Assembly (NCBI GenBank): GCA_035399845.1
Contig: DAOPJV010000029.1
Coordinates: forward strand, 1 to 64,000
Source: ECT2AJA-110-A sp035399845
GTDB lineage: Bacteria > Planctomycetota > Phycisphaerae > UBA1845 > UTPLA1
Direction: 5' to 3'
DNA: 64,000 bases
Part shown: positions 53,701-62,000 of the stretch, one piece after another
Numbering within the stretch: the first letter of the stretch is position 1
Layout: each line of letters begins with the position of its first letter
Program-made: the position numbers and the translations under genes
The notes under the pieces: generated by a model
Databases searched by the model: none
What the model was told of the DNA's origin: nothing
Seen by the model: the letters and a program-made list of their open reading frames with translations, nothing else

Positions 53701-55858
53701 CGGCGCCCTCACCGATCACGGCGCCCGTCAGCGCGTCGCCGCGCGACAGCGCCAGGCGCCAGTCGCCCGCCAGGTCCACGGCGCCCACAACACACACATC
53801 CGTCTCGCCCCACTGGAGCGATCGCATCGCGACATCCAGCGCCCGAAGCCCCGACGTCTCCTCACTCGATACGCCGAAGCTCGGCCCGCCGAATCGAAAC
53901 TCCCGCGCGATCCGACTGGCAATCATCCCGCCGAGATTGCCCACGACGCCCGGCGCATTCAGTGGCGCCTGAATCGACGCAATCAGGCGATCCGTCCACG
54001 CCGCCATTGCGGCGCTGTCGAGCGACAGCCCCAGGCGCTCGGCCCAATGCGGCGCCACCTGCCGAAGCCACCAGCGAAGATGGAAATTCGTCGTCTCGGG
54101 ATCGAGCGCCATCCCGACGATCACACCCCATCGCGGTCGCGCTTCCTTCGCATTCAACGACGCGTCGCGCATCGCCGCCGCCACGCTCTTCAGCATCACG
54201 AGCTGCTGCGGCAGAATCTCCGCGATTTCATTCGGCGGGATCTTGAATTCACCCGTCGCCACATCGATCCGATCGAGATACGCCCCGATGTCGAGTCCGT
54301 TCAAAGCGTCGCCGAGCATGGACTCGGCGCCGCGCCAACGCGTCGCGCTCCGCTCGCCGAAGGCCGACGCCCCCGCAAACACGACATCCCGAAATGCGCC
54401 GAGGCCTTCCGCCTCGCCGAATCGCGCGTCCATTCCGACGATCGCAATCGGCGCCAGCGTCGCCGGCCGCGTGACGACGCAGCTCGCCTTCGCCGTGGCC
54501 TCGCCCGCCTCCTCAATCAACACATGGGCGTTGATGCCGCCGAATCCAAAGGCGCTCACGGCCGCGCGCCGGAGTCCATCGGCCGCGCGGGGTTCCCACG
54601 GCGCCGCCTCTGTCGGCACGTAAAACGCGCTGCCCGCCAGCGGGATCACATCCCCGCTGTCACGATAGTTCGCCGACGGCGGAATCACGCCGGTCCGCAT
54701 GGCCATCAGCGTCTTGATCAACCCCGCCGCGCCGGCGCCCGTCAGCAGATGTCCGATCATCGACTTGATGGAGCCGATCGCGCATCGCCGATCATCCTGC
54801 GTGTCCGTCTCCCACAGCGCGCGCAGGCTGCGCACTTCGACAGCGTCGCCCAGCGGTGTGCCCGTTCCGTGACACTCGACCAGTTCCACGTCGCCGGGCC
54901 GCCAGCCCGCCATCTCGTACGCCGCGCGCATCGCGCGAAGCTGCCCCTCGCTGTCCGGCGCCAGCAGGCTTCCGCCGATGTCATTCGAAAGACCGATCCC
55001 GCGAATCACGCCGTAGATCACGTCGCCATCGCGTCGCGCGTCATCGAGACGTTTCAGCACGACAGCGCCGGCGCCTTCGCCGACGACGAGCCCATCGCTG
55101 GACGCGTCAAACGGTGCGCACACACCCGAGCGCGACAGCGCCTTGAGCTGCGTGAACCCCATCTGCGTATAAAGGCAGTCCGGGCGCGATACGCCGCCGG
55201 CAATCATCGCGTCGCATTCGCCGAGCCGAAGCGCATCGCAGGCCAGTTTCACGGCGTAGAGGCTCGATGCGCAGGCCGCGTCCAGCGTGAAGGATCCGCC
55301 GCCCAGTCCCAGCGCCTCGGCCACCAGGGCGCCGGGCAGCGCCGTCGCCCGGGCGTTCATCGGATCCACGGTTCGATAGAAGGGCGCCGACTCGGACGCG
55401 CCGACCTGTGCGAAGACCTCCCGACGGAATCGCTCACCCAGCGTTTCGCGCGTCATCGCCGACGCGCCTTCCGTCGGCAGCGCAATGGCCGCGAGGATCA
55501 CGCCGATGCGCGACCGATCAACGCCGGCCATCTTCGCATCGCGAAACGCCTGCGCCCCCGCGTGGACGGCCATCGAATAAACAGGATCCAGTCGGGAGAT
55601 GATCGACGCGTCAATGGAGAGGCCCAGCGCGTCGGCGTCCAGGGCGAACGCGTCATCGACGAAACAGCCATAGACACTCGCGACGCTGTCGGGACCGTAG
55701 CCGATGGGAACGCGCGCCGGGTCCACGACCCAGCGTCCCGCCGGCGCCGGTCGCGAAAAGGCGCGTCCGTTCGCGATGTTCGACCAGAAGGTCCCGACGT
55801 CGAACGCGCCGGGAAAAACGCCGCCAAGACCCACGATGGCGATCGGGCAATCCCGCAT
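47744..55858 (-). CDS. PfaC/PfaB-like PUFA synthase subunit: KS-CLF-AT and four hotdog dehydratase segments
   Basis: A 2704-residue multidomain synthase. KS1 (about 1-450) has active Cys near 194 in DAACASSLYAVKL and both His motifs (VECHGTGTPLGD, GSIKSMIGHLLTGAGAAG). The second KS-like domain (about 470-930) has SSEETSG where the Cys should be, so it is a chain-length-factor-like partner. The AT domain (about 1120-1420) begins VAFVFPGSGNHFVGMG with nucleophile GYSLGES. After a repeat-rich linker (about 1500-1850) come FabA-like hotdog segments: MLVDRILDVEAEIASL, CHFIDDMTMPGTLMYECCVHAL, FMDRVVEVNDEPF and AHFHQDPVWPGSLGLESFLQ. The start at ATG 55858 has GGGGG upstream; the frame beyond is family-B repeat. 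It would elongate and dehydrate chains built on the PfaA-like ACPs. Confidence 0.9.
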   Translation of the reverse strand: MRDCPIAIVGLGGVFPGAFDVGTFWSNIANGRAFSRPAPAGRWVVDPARVPIGYGPDSVASVYGCFVDDAFALDADALGLSIDASIISRLDPVYSMAVHAGAQAFRDAKMAGVDRSRIGVILAAIALPTEGASAMTRETLGERFRREVFAQVGASESAPFYRTVDPMNARATALPGALVAEALGLGGGSFTLDAACASSLYAVKLACDALRLGECDAMIAGGVSRPDCLYTQMGFTQLKALSRSGVCAPFDASSDGLVVGEGAGAVVLKRLDDARRDGDVIYGVIRGIGLSNDIGGSLLAPDSEGQLRAMRAAYEMAGWRPGDVELVECHGTGTPLGDAVEVRSLRALWETDTQDDRRCAIGSIKSMIGHLLTGAGAAGLIKTLMAMRTGVIPPSANYRDSGDVIPLAGSAFYVPTEAAPWEPRAADGLRRAAVSAFGFGGINAHVLIEEAGEATAKASCVVTRPATLAPIAIVGMDARFGEAEGLGAFRDVVFAGASAFGERSATRWRGAESMLGDALNGLDIGAYLDRIDVATGEFKIPPNEIAEILPQQLVMLKSVAAAMRDASLNAKEARPRWGVIVGMALDPETTNFHLRWWLRQVAPHWAERLGLSLDSAAMAAWTDRLIASIQAPLNAPGVVGNLGGMIASRIAREFRFGGPSFGVSSEETSGLRALDVAMRSLQWGETDVCVVGAVDLAGDWRLALSRGDALTGAVIGEGAATVVLKRLSDAERDGDRVYAIVRGVGAATDGGELSGASSRDAISTAMRRALERVDAPASSIGYIERAACGNVARDGEEILAIRDVMADRDATSERVADAKGAGLTLGAAYGDVGACGAASGMVSLVRAALVIHERILPADAPAVGAGVNGGVIGSDDARDALHAMGANIPLAPMYWRQDRAAGPRRAGVTALSTDGNAAHVVLEERVGVAAEDDPAGGSPIGAPRPFVFACSGADTAEIVEKLTSLRAMSAKAESSGQSIETVWSEAIALHRATDARCVALTADSFAELTSRVDEAMEHLQSRRDTRLDGRGGIWYSPAPMGCSASGASGEVDDRAPAPEGMGHPLDGGLLVDRGAHASPDALKSDGRSIESGEPDHRDPTLERVGHPGLDARASGVAFVFPGSGNHFVGMGREIAAQWPHVVRSLDREYAHLASHSMVNWFAPYRHDWSEGWERDATARACEDMRRVIFAQVAYGVLTHDLLRDIGLRPSSVIGYSLGESTSLFATRAWPDADEMWRRMSASNLFRSDLYAERDALKRAWGLDDAQAASWRSVIFAKPAEEVRAALDGVSHARLMIVNAPKECVVGGLPDALAIVGERLKTRAVPVDGVPTVHFDAVREVEDAYLALHVMETRPDPLLRYYSCHLGRAYDVTQATAAESITAQALHGFDFSKLVEQAYADGVRVFIEAGPQASCTRMIRRILGDRPHFAMSIGAGPGERETAAVMRLAAACLAERLTVDLARLGGSSRRRNVDIEERQNAGNPSEGRGRRIVSVPVGGRPALPQGLDAFCRVGCAHQLALDSSGDQVSFDALETDGGSDDSGELDRRAPTPEGVGHPGDQVSFDALETDGGSDDSGELDRRAPTPEGVGHPGDQVSFDALETDGGSDDSGALDRRAPTPEGVGHPAESRGMGHPDGLMELDAMPEHAQAMMEAAASTAAAHEAFMRFAEAGREGLLSATRLQMELVEAAMRAGISPEAFDAPRDSVSFDALEIDGGSIDSGALDRRAPTPEGMGHPADGRVGHAHQLAQEAFDAPRDSVSFDALEIDGGSIDSGALDRRAPTPEGMGHPADGRVGHAHQLAQEAFDAPRDSVSFDALEIDGGSIDSGALDHRDPTPEGVGHPAAQSTAPAAMFPRDLCMEFAIGKLANVLGPQFASVDAYPVRVRLPAEPLMLVDRILDVEAEIASLTHGRVVTEHDVLPGAWYLDGGVAPVCITVEAGQADLFLCSYLGIDLRVKGTRAYRLLDATVEFHSELPRVGETIRYDIHIDRFVKQGETYLFFFRFDGTIGDRLVLTMRKGCAGFFTDEEIANSGGIIVTAEDSAPMAGRRDPSWRALVPFDRVETYSDAQVAALRNGDLEGCFGAMFAGLGLNDPLRLPGGRMKLFDRVLELDPKGGRFGLGRIRAEADIHPDDWFLTCHFIDDMTMPGTLMYECCVHALRFFLLRMGWVGEQAGVSYQPLHGIPSALKCRGPVTQATQKVHYEVDIKEIGYGPEPYVIADALMLGDGRKIVQMLDMSLSLKGMTREGIEEIWGRKLKAETYSAGQSFHADGNEKGFSFQRDDVWKRQNSEIQKSQTGRVGHAHQEDSGALDDHGGRGPSCTQSPAIYDKASILAYSNGNPSEAFGEPYRVFDHDRVIARLPGPPFQFMDRVVEVNDEPFVLQRTDWITSEYDVPGDAWYFSANRQPTMAFAVLLEAALQPCGWLAAYCGSALRSRTDVSFRNLGGTATLHREIHPGTGTLTVRVRMTNVNEAGGMIIQEYDMQVFDAQGVVYEGVTSFGFFSKAALSQQIGIRDAKGRRLTPDNAALARATTFEIEKRAPWEPEQAEGVAPTFEGLSQPARAFLMLDRIDALALEGGPNGLGFVLGSAPVDPDAWFFKAHFHQDPVWPGSLGLESFLQLLKAYAMERWPELMATHRFEAIATGLEHTWAYRGQILPTNRRVEVEAAITRVEDGDAPLVVASGFLTVDGTTIYEMKDFGLRLVRAG
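48903..49055 (+). repeat. B-B-E-C repeat cluster inside the PfaC-like gene
   Basis: Two family-B hairpins (48903-48923 and 48950-48974), a family-E string (48975-49018) and a family-C hairpin (49027-49050) follow each other within the coding frame, between the second and third hotdog segments. The translated product is DGNEKGFSFQ, KRQNSEIQKSQTG, RVGHAHQEDSG and a second GGRGPSCTQ, unrelated to dehydratase sequence. Confidence 0.85.
50334..50772 (+). repeat. 159-bp tandem repeat, about 2.7 copies, inside the PfaC-like gene
   Basis: Family-A cores recur at 50334, 50493 and 50652, exactly 159 bases (53 codons) apart, each followed by the same downstream sequence and a family-B hairpin (50463-50487, 50622-50646). 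Copies are almost identical. Each unit encodes VSFDALEIDGGSIDSGALD, DRRAPTPEGMGHP and GRVGHAHQLAQEA. The third unit breaks off before its B hairpin. Confidence 0.95.
50985..51290 (+). repeat. 102-bp tandem repeat, three copies, inside the PfaC-like gene
   Basis: Family-A cores at 50985, 51087 and 51189 are spaced by exactly 102 bases (34 codons). The unit encodes GDQVSFDALETDGGSDDSG, then ELDRRAPTPEGVGHP, clearly related to the 159-bp unit but without the B hairpin. A partial A core (GGGTGGCCCATCCC) precedes at 50958. Confidence 0.95.
51308..51330 (+). repeat. Family-B hairpin inside the PfaC-like gene
   Basis: TTGGTGGGCACAGCCCACCC is a family-B copy translated as GCAHQLAL, at the edge of the 102-bp array. 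Confidence 0.7.
52539..52576 (+). repeat. Family-A hairpin inside the PfaC-like gene, compensated stem
   Basis: The core reads CCCACCCT-TTCA-AGGGTGGG: relative to the consensus, the loop-closing C:G pair is replaced by T:A on both arms. Translated DHRDPTLERVGHP, in the linker before the AT domain. Confidence 0.85.
52668..52705 (+). repeat. Family-A hairpin inside the PfaC-like gene
   Basis: CCCATCCC-TTCA-GGGGCGGG, one mismatch in the stem, translated DDRAPAPEGMGHP. It lies about 90 bases from the copy at 52539, and the two bracket LLVDRGAHASPDALKSDGRS, related to the tandem units further on. Confidence 0.8.
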
Positions 55859-55873
55859 CCGCCGCATCCCCCA

Positions 55874-55943
55874 ATGTAGGGTGGACCACGCCCACCTCGA
55901 ATGCGAGCGATCGCCCCCGATCCAATGATGGGCGTGGCCCACC
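55874..55943 (+). repeat. Two family-B hairpins between the PUFA synthase genes
   Basis: GTAGGGTGGACCACGCCCACC (55875-55895, one mismatch) and GGGCGTGGCCC (55930-55940, within 55927-55943) lie in the short spacer between the PfaA-like stop and the PfaC-like start. The open frame runs through them, so automatic calls may start the protein too early. Confidence 0.75.
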
Positions 55944-56008
55944 GGTTGACTATGCGTCCTGTTCGAGCGCCGCCCGACAATCAGGCGGGTTTCACTGCGA
56001 CAGCGCGC

Positions 56009-59000
56009 CTACGCGCCCAGCTCGCGCCGCTCGAACGCCCGCGCCAGATTCCCATCGACAGTGCACTCGTAACCCACGATCTTCGCGACCACGTCGCCAC
56101 CCGTCGCCACGAAGTACACGTCGCACGTCATCTTGTTCCGTTCGCCGCGCGTCACTTCAATCGCGATGGACACGGGCTCGTGCGACCAGTCCCGGAACTG
56201 CCGATAGGACGCAAACGCCGCCGGCAGGGACGGGGCGCTCAGCTTGTCGCGACACCAGACGATCGCCGCCTGGTACGCCGCGTCGATTCCGAGCGGATTC
56301 GTCAGCCAGTCGCTTCGCAGCGGTTCGGCCATCCACACGTTCGGCGCATCCGCCGCGCGAATCGCCGCGACAAGTCCCTTGTCGCCGATGCCGTCGATCC
56401 GCGTGATGGCCCGCAGCATCGGTCCGTGGAACAGCATTCGCTCGTAGATAAACTCCGACGAGCCTTCGAACGACTCCGTCATCAGCGACGCCGGCGCCTC
56501 GTATCGACCGGCCGCCGCGATCGAGCCCGCCGTCAGAACGGCCGTCGCCCGCGCGTGCAGCACTTCGGAGCCATCGTCCGCGACGCTTCGCATTTCCACC
56601 TGCACGTCGAACACGTCGCCGCTGCGCACGGCGCTGGACGCGTGGAATCGCAGCGTTCGCGGCGCGCCGTCGAACACGACGCCCTTGAACAATCGGAACC
56701 CGTCCAGACCCGCCAGCCGGAGCCCGGGGTTGGCGTGCAGCGCCGCGTGGGACATCCATTCCATCATCATCGCCGCCGGCAGCACGGCCCTGCCGTCGAT
56801 CACGTGCGACGCCAGGAATGGATGCGTGGCGCTCGACACTTCACGCTCGAACGCAACGCCAATCGCCGACGCCGATGCGGCCGACGCCCGCGACTTCGCC
56901 TTCGGCATCTCGAAGGCGTATCCCAGGACGACTTCCACGGCGCCGTCATCCACGTTCGACAACTCTTCCGCGACCAGCTCGGCGCCCGCGTTCAGCGGAA
57001 TCAGCTCGACGCCATGATTTTCGAACTCGCGCTTCAGGCCCGGCGTGACCATGCCGCCATCCCACGGCCCCCAGTTCATCGACACCACGCGGCAATGCGG
57101 CAGGCGCCGTGAAAGACGCTGCGCGACTTTGTTCAGGACTTCGTTGGCCATCGAGTAATCGATCTGCCCCACGTTGCCGCAGCGACCGCTGACGGAGGAG
57201 AACATCACGATGTGTCGCAGTGACTCGAGATCGATCGCGTCCAGCGTGTGTCGCAGACCCTGAACCTTGGTGTCGAGAACGGCCGCGAACTGCTCGCTCG
57301 TCTTCTGCTGGATACGCTTGTCTTCGATGCGGCCCGCGCCGTGGATCACGCCGCGCACAGGCCCGTGCGCCCGCTTTGCCGCATCCAGCGCCGCCCGCAT
57401 CGCCGCCGCGTCGCACACGTCGACGGACACGTACGAGACGTCACTGCCGGCCGCGCGAATACGGCCCAGGTTCTCACGAATCTCCCGCTGCGCCATCAGG
57501 TCGCGATAGATCGCCTTGACCTTCTGCGGCGCGGCCTTCTCGTTCGCTGAGAAGGCGTTCTGCTTGATCGCCTGCTTGATGTCGCGTTCGTCCGTCAGCC
57601 CCGCGATCCAGGCCGGCTCCGTCGCCTCTACCTGTGTGCGCCCCATGAGAACCAGCGTCGGCTGATGCCGCCGCGCCAGCGCCAGGGCCGCCTCCGCCGT
57701 CACGCCGCGGGCGCCGCCTGTCACAACGACAAGATCACCCCTGGCAATCGCCGGCGAACCCGGCGCAACGCGGGCCGCTTCCAGTTCGAGCGTTCGCCGG
57801 TTCGTCGCGTCCAGGCCGACTTCGACGGGACCATCGCTCGACAGCTCGCGAACGACCGCCTCGGCCGCCGACGCCGCGTCCTTCCAGTCGGCCGCGACAT
57901 CCAGCGCGCGACAATGCGCGCCTTCCCACTCCCGCATCACAGTCTTCGGAATCCCCGCCAGGCCCCCTTGCGCCGGATCAAAGGCGCCGTCGAGCAGACC
58001 GAATGCGCCATCCATTCGGGCGATCGTGACCACCATCGCGCCACCGGCGTGCAGGGCCCGGAGAATCGGATCCGTCAGCGCCTTCGTCATCTCGAAGGCT
58101 CGCTTGAGCAGATCTTCCGTGGCGGGCTCCCACGTCGAATCGATCGTACGCGTCGTCGGCGCCACGATGATGAGCGCGCCGACCTTCGCTTCACCCACGT
58201 CGAACGACGGATCGAGCGAAACGAGTCGCGTCGCGCGGCCGGCGGCTTCAAAGGTCCGGACCAGGGCCGCCGAGAGGCCATTCCCGTCGTCCGTCACCCA
58301 GACTTCATGCCCTTCGGCAATCGGCAGCGCACCGGCCACGGCCTCGGGCAGTGTGACGATGTTCAGGACCCGGCGATTCGGATCGTATTCCCCTGCGGCG
58401 TCCATGCCCGTTTCCGGCGCGAGTTCCACTTGCGTCATCGTTTCTCCGTTTGATGCGTTTGTTCCCGTGTCGTTTCGCGACTCCGCCGCGAAGTACTCGA
58501 CGATCTGCGCCAACGTGCGCATCGCGCCCATCTGTTCAGGTTTGACCGACGGCATGTTCGGCAGGCGCCCTTCGACCGCCGCGAGGATTTCCACCCGCTT
58601 GATCGAATCAATGCCCAGATCCGCCTCCATATCCATTCCGAGTTCCAGCATGTCCTGCGGATATCCCGTCAGCTCGGCGACAACTTCCAGCAGCACATTC
58701 GACGCGTCGACACCGTCGCCCGCAGCGTCCGCTGCGCGGACCGCGACCGCATGCTGAAACGAGACCGCAGGATCCGCTGTGCCGACCGGATGCCGGGACG
58801 AAGACTCCGAAGATCGCTGGGGCGAGAATTCCGACGATCGCTGGGACGAGAATTCCGACGATCGCTGGGACGAGATTCCCATCTCGTCCCCACCTGTCCG
58901 CTGAGACGAGAATCCCGTCTCGTCTCCGTGGACCTGCTGAGACGAGAATCCCTTCTCGTCTCCTCCACTACCGCGGGAATCACTTCCCGAATCTCCCCCG

Positions 59001-62000
59001 CTCGACGCGCCCAGCCCCGCCGCAACAAAATCAACGATCTGCGTCAGCGTGCGAATGCTCCCCATGTGATCGGGCTGCACACCGCCGAACTCAGGGATCG
59101 CCTCCTCCAGCGCCGCGACAATCTCGACGCGCTTGATCGAGTCCACGCCGAGATCCGCCTCAAGGTCCATCTCCAGCTCGATCATCTCGGCCGGATAACC
59201 CGTCTTGTCGCAGACCACGCCGACGACCTTGTCGCCGATCTTCTGTCGCGACCAGCCGCATACCGCCGTGGATGGCATGCTTACAGGGTGGCCCACTCCT
59301 TCAGGGGTGGGTTCACGATGATCGATCACGTCGCGAATCACCGATCCTCCGGGCGCCACCGGCGCGTCAGACACATCGCGACCACGTTGATTGTCGAGCG
59401 GTCCCCGATCCGACGGGTGGGCGTGGCCCACCCTACGTTCCGGGTGGCCCATCCCTTCAGGGGTGGGGGCGCGACGATCGACCGCGTCGCGACCCATCAA
59501 TCCTCCAGAAGCCGACGCCGGCAATCCGCGATCATAGATCGTTGACGCCACGAGCCGCTGCTGTCCCTCGATCATCGCCTGGAATGCGCGCTGCGCCTGT
59601 TCCTGACCCGCGAGGAATCGCTGATGCGCTTCCGCCGTCTGCCGCTGCAACTGCTGCATGGCCGTGAGGCCCTGCTGCACCAATCGAATCGCCTCGGGAA
59701 GCATCCCGCCCCGCCTGTTCGCCGAATCGTCGTTCATTCCCGCCGCGCTCCGTCGATGAGCCTGATGTCCTGAATCCTGTCGCTTGTCGTCTGTTCGTTT
59801 CGCCACGGATGTCTCGCGGACACCCGTCGCCGTGTGGCCCATCCCTTCAGGGGTGGGTTCACGACGATCGAGCACACGCTGGTACGAGAATCCCTTCTCG
59901 TACCCATCCTCGCCGGAATCCCTCTCCGCCAGGTGGCCCACCCTCTTAAGGGTGGGGTCGCGATGATCGACCGACGAGGCGTCGCCCGAATGCCCCGTCC
60001 CCCCTGTCGACGTCGCCCGATGCGGCGCGTTGTCACTCACGCCAGCGACCCCATTGGCCGCCGTCATCTCCACCCTCGCGATGTCCTTCCGCGGTGTCGT
60101 CCGAATGTTCGCGCCGTTCAGCGACACGACCATCTTCGGCCGTCGCGGTTCGGCGACCTGCGATTCCCATTCTGTGAGCGCAACGCGATGTCCCCGCGCC
60201 GCCAGCGCGCACAGCACGTTCGCCAGGTCGCGAATCGCCGTGCGACCGTTCGACGCGTCCATCGCCAGCGTCGCCACGCCGTCGTCATTCACGATCGACG
60301 ACGCCAGGCGCGTCAGCACCGACCTGGGCCCCACTTCAACAAACGTAGACACGCCGTCCGCCCGCATCCGCGACACTTCGCCGACGAAGTCCACGGGCCT
60401 GGCCAGTTGCTCCGCCAGCAGCGTCTGACACGCCGCGCTCTCCGCGGGATAGGCGCCGCCCGTCGTGTTCGAATACACAACGCCGCGACCTTCCGCGAAA
60501 CCGACCGCCGCCATGGCGTTCCGAAAAGGCGCCAGCGCCCCCGCGACCAGCGGACTATGAAATGCGCCCGACACGCGAAGCGCCGCGCATCCCCAGCCGC
60601 GCCGCCTGCACGCCTCCGACGCCGACGCAATTCGATCGCGCTGACCGCTCAGGACCACCTGGGCGGGTCCATTTCGATTCGCCAGCACGACATCGAGCTG
60701 TTCTTCGCGAAGCATCGCCTCGACATCCGCGGCCGACGCCTTCACGGCCAGCATCGCGCCGCCGCCGTCATCGCAGTCCGCCATCAGCCGGCCGCGAAGT
60801 CGCGATAGCCGAAGCAGTGTCTCGGCGTCGTATCGCCCCGCCGCGCAGAGCGCGACAAGTTCGCCATAACTGTGCCCGGCAAACGCGTCGGCGCGAACGC
60901 CGAATCGCTCCAGCGTGCGCCACATGCCGAGGCTGATCGCCCCCAGCGCCGGCTGGGCCACATCCGTCCGCGTGAGCGCCGCCTCCGACGCCGACGCCCC
61001 ATCCTTCGCAAACGAAGGCTCGGGGTAGATCGTCCGGCTGATCGAGACGCCATCATCACGCAACACGGCGTCTGTCGCGCCAAGGGCCGCGCGCATCTCC
61101 GGAAACTGGCACGCCAGCCGCTGACCCATCGAGACGTACTGACTTCCCTGGCCGGGAAACAGAACGGCAAGCCTCCCTGGACTCGAGCCGCGGCCGAATT
61201 GCGCGTGCGTTGTCGACCACGCGACGCCCTGATTCGACTGCATCTGTCGCTTCGTCGTATCAACGACAGAGACAAGATCTTCGTCCGCGCCGACGACCAG
61301 CAGCAATCGCACGGTATCGTCCGACCTGAACGATCGCCGCGACATTTGCGCCGCATACGCCAGCGCCGCCATATTCCAGTGTTTGCCTGTCGCCTGCGTG
61401 CGCAACCCGTCGAGCCCCGCGATCACGTCGTCGCGCGTCGCGCCGGAATACGCAAAGATCTGAATCGACCCATCCCAGGCCGGCTCAGACGCCCCCGTCT
61501 TCGTTGAAGACAACACGGCGTGGAAATTGCTGCCACCAAACCCGAACGCGCTGACACCGGCAATGCGATACGCCTCGACCCAGGGTCGCAGTTCCGTGCT
61601 GACGTAAAAGGGCGAATCCTCGATCCCCATCTTCGGATTCGGCGCGTCAACCTTGATCGTGGGGGGCGCCACGCCGTGATGCACGGCCAGGGCCGCCTTC
61701 ATCAATCCGGCCACGCCCGCCGCCGCTTTCGTATGGCCGATCTGCGACTTGATTGAACCGATCGCGATCTTCGCGTCGCCGTTCAGACCGCCGAAGACAC
61801 GCTTCAGCGCCTCGAACTCCGTCGCGTCGCCGACCTTCGTGCCCGTTCCGTGGGCCTCGATCAACCCAACGCGATCAATGCTCACGCCCGCACGCTGGTA
61901 GGCGTCTCGCAGGCAGCGCTCCTGCCCCGCCGCGTGCGGCGCGTAGATGCTCTGCGATCGACCGTCGCTCGACGTGCCGATGCCGCGGATCACGGCGTAG

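Noticed and set aside
53300..54500. Second KS domain of the PfaC-like protein as an active ketosynthase
   Set aside because: The active-site Cys region reads SSEETSG, so it is a chain-length-factor-like domain.
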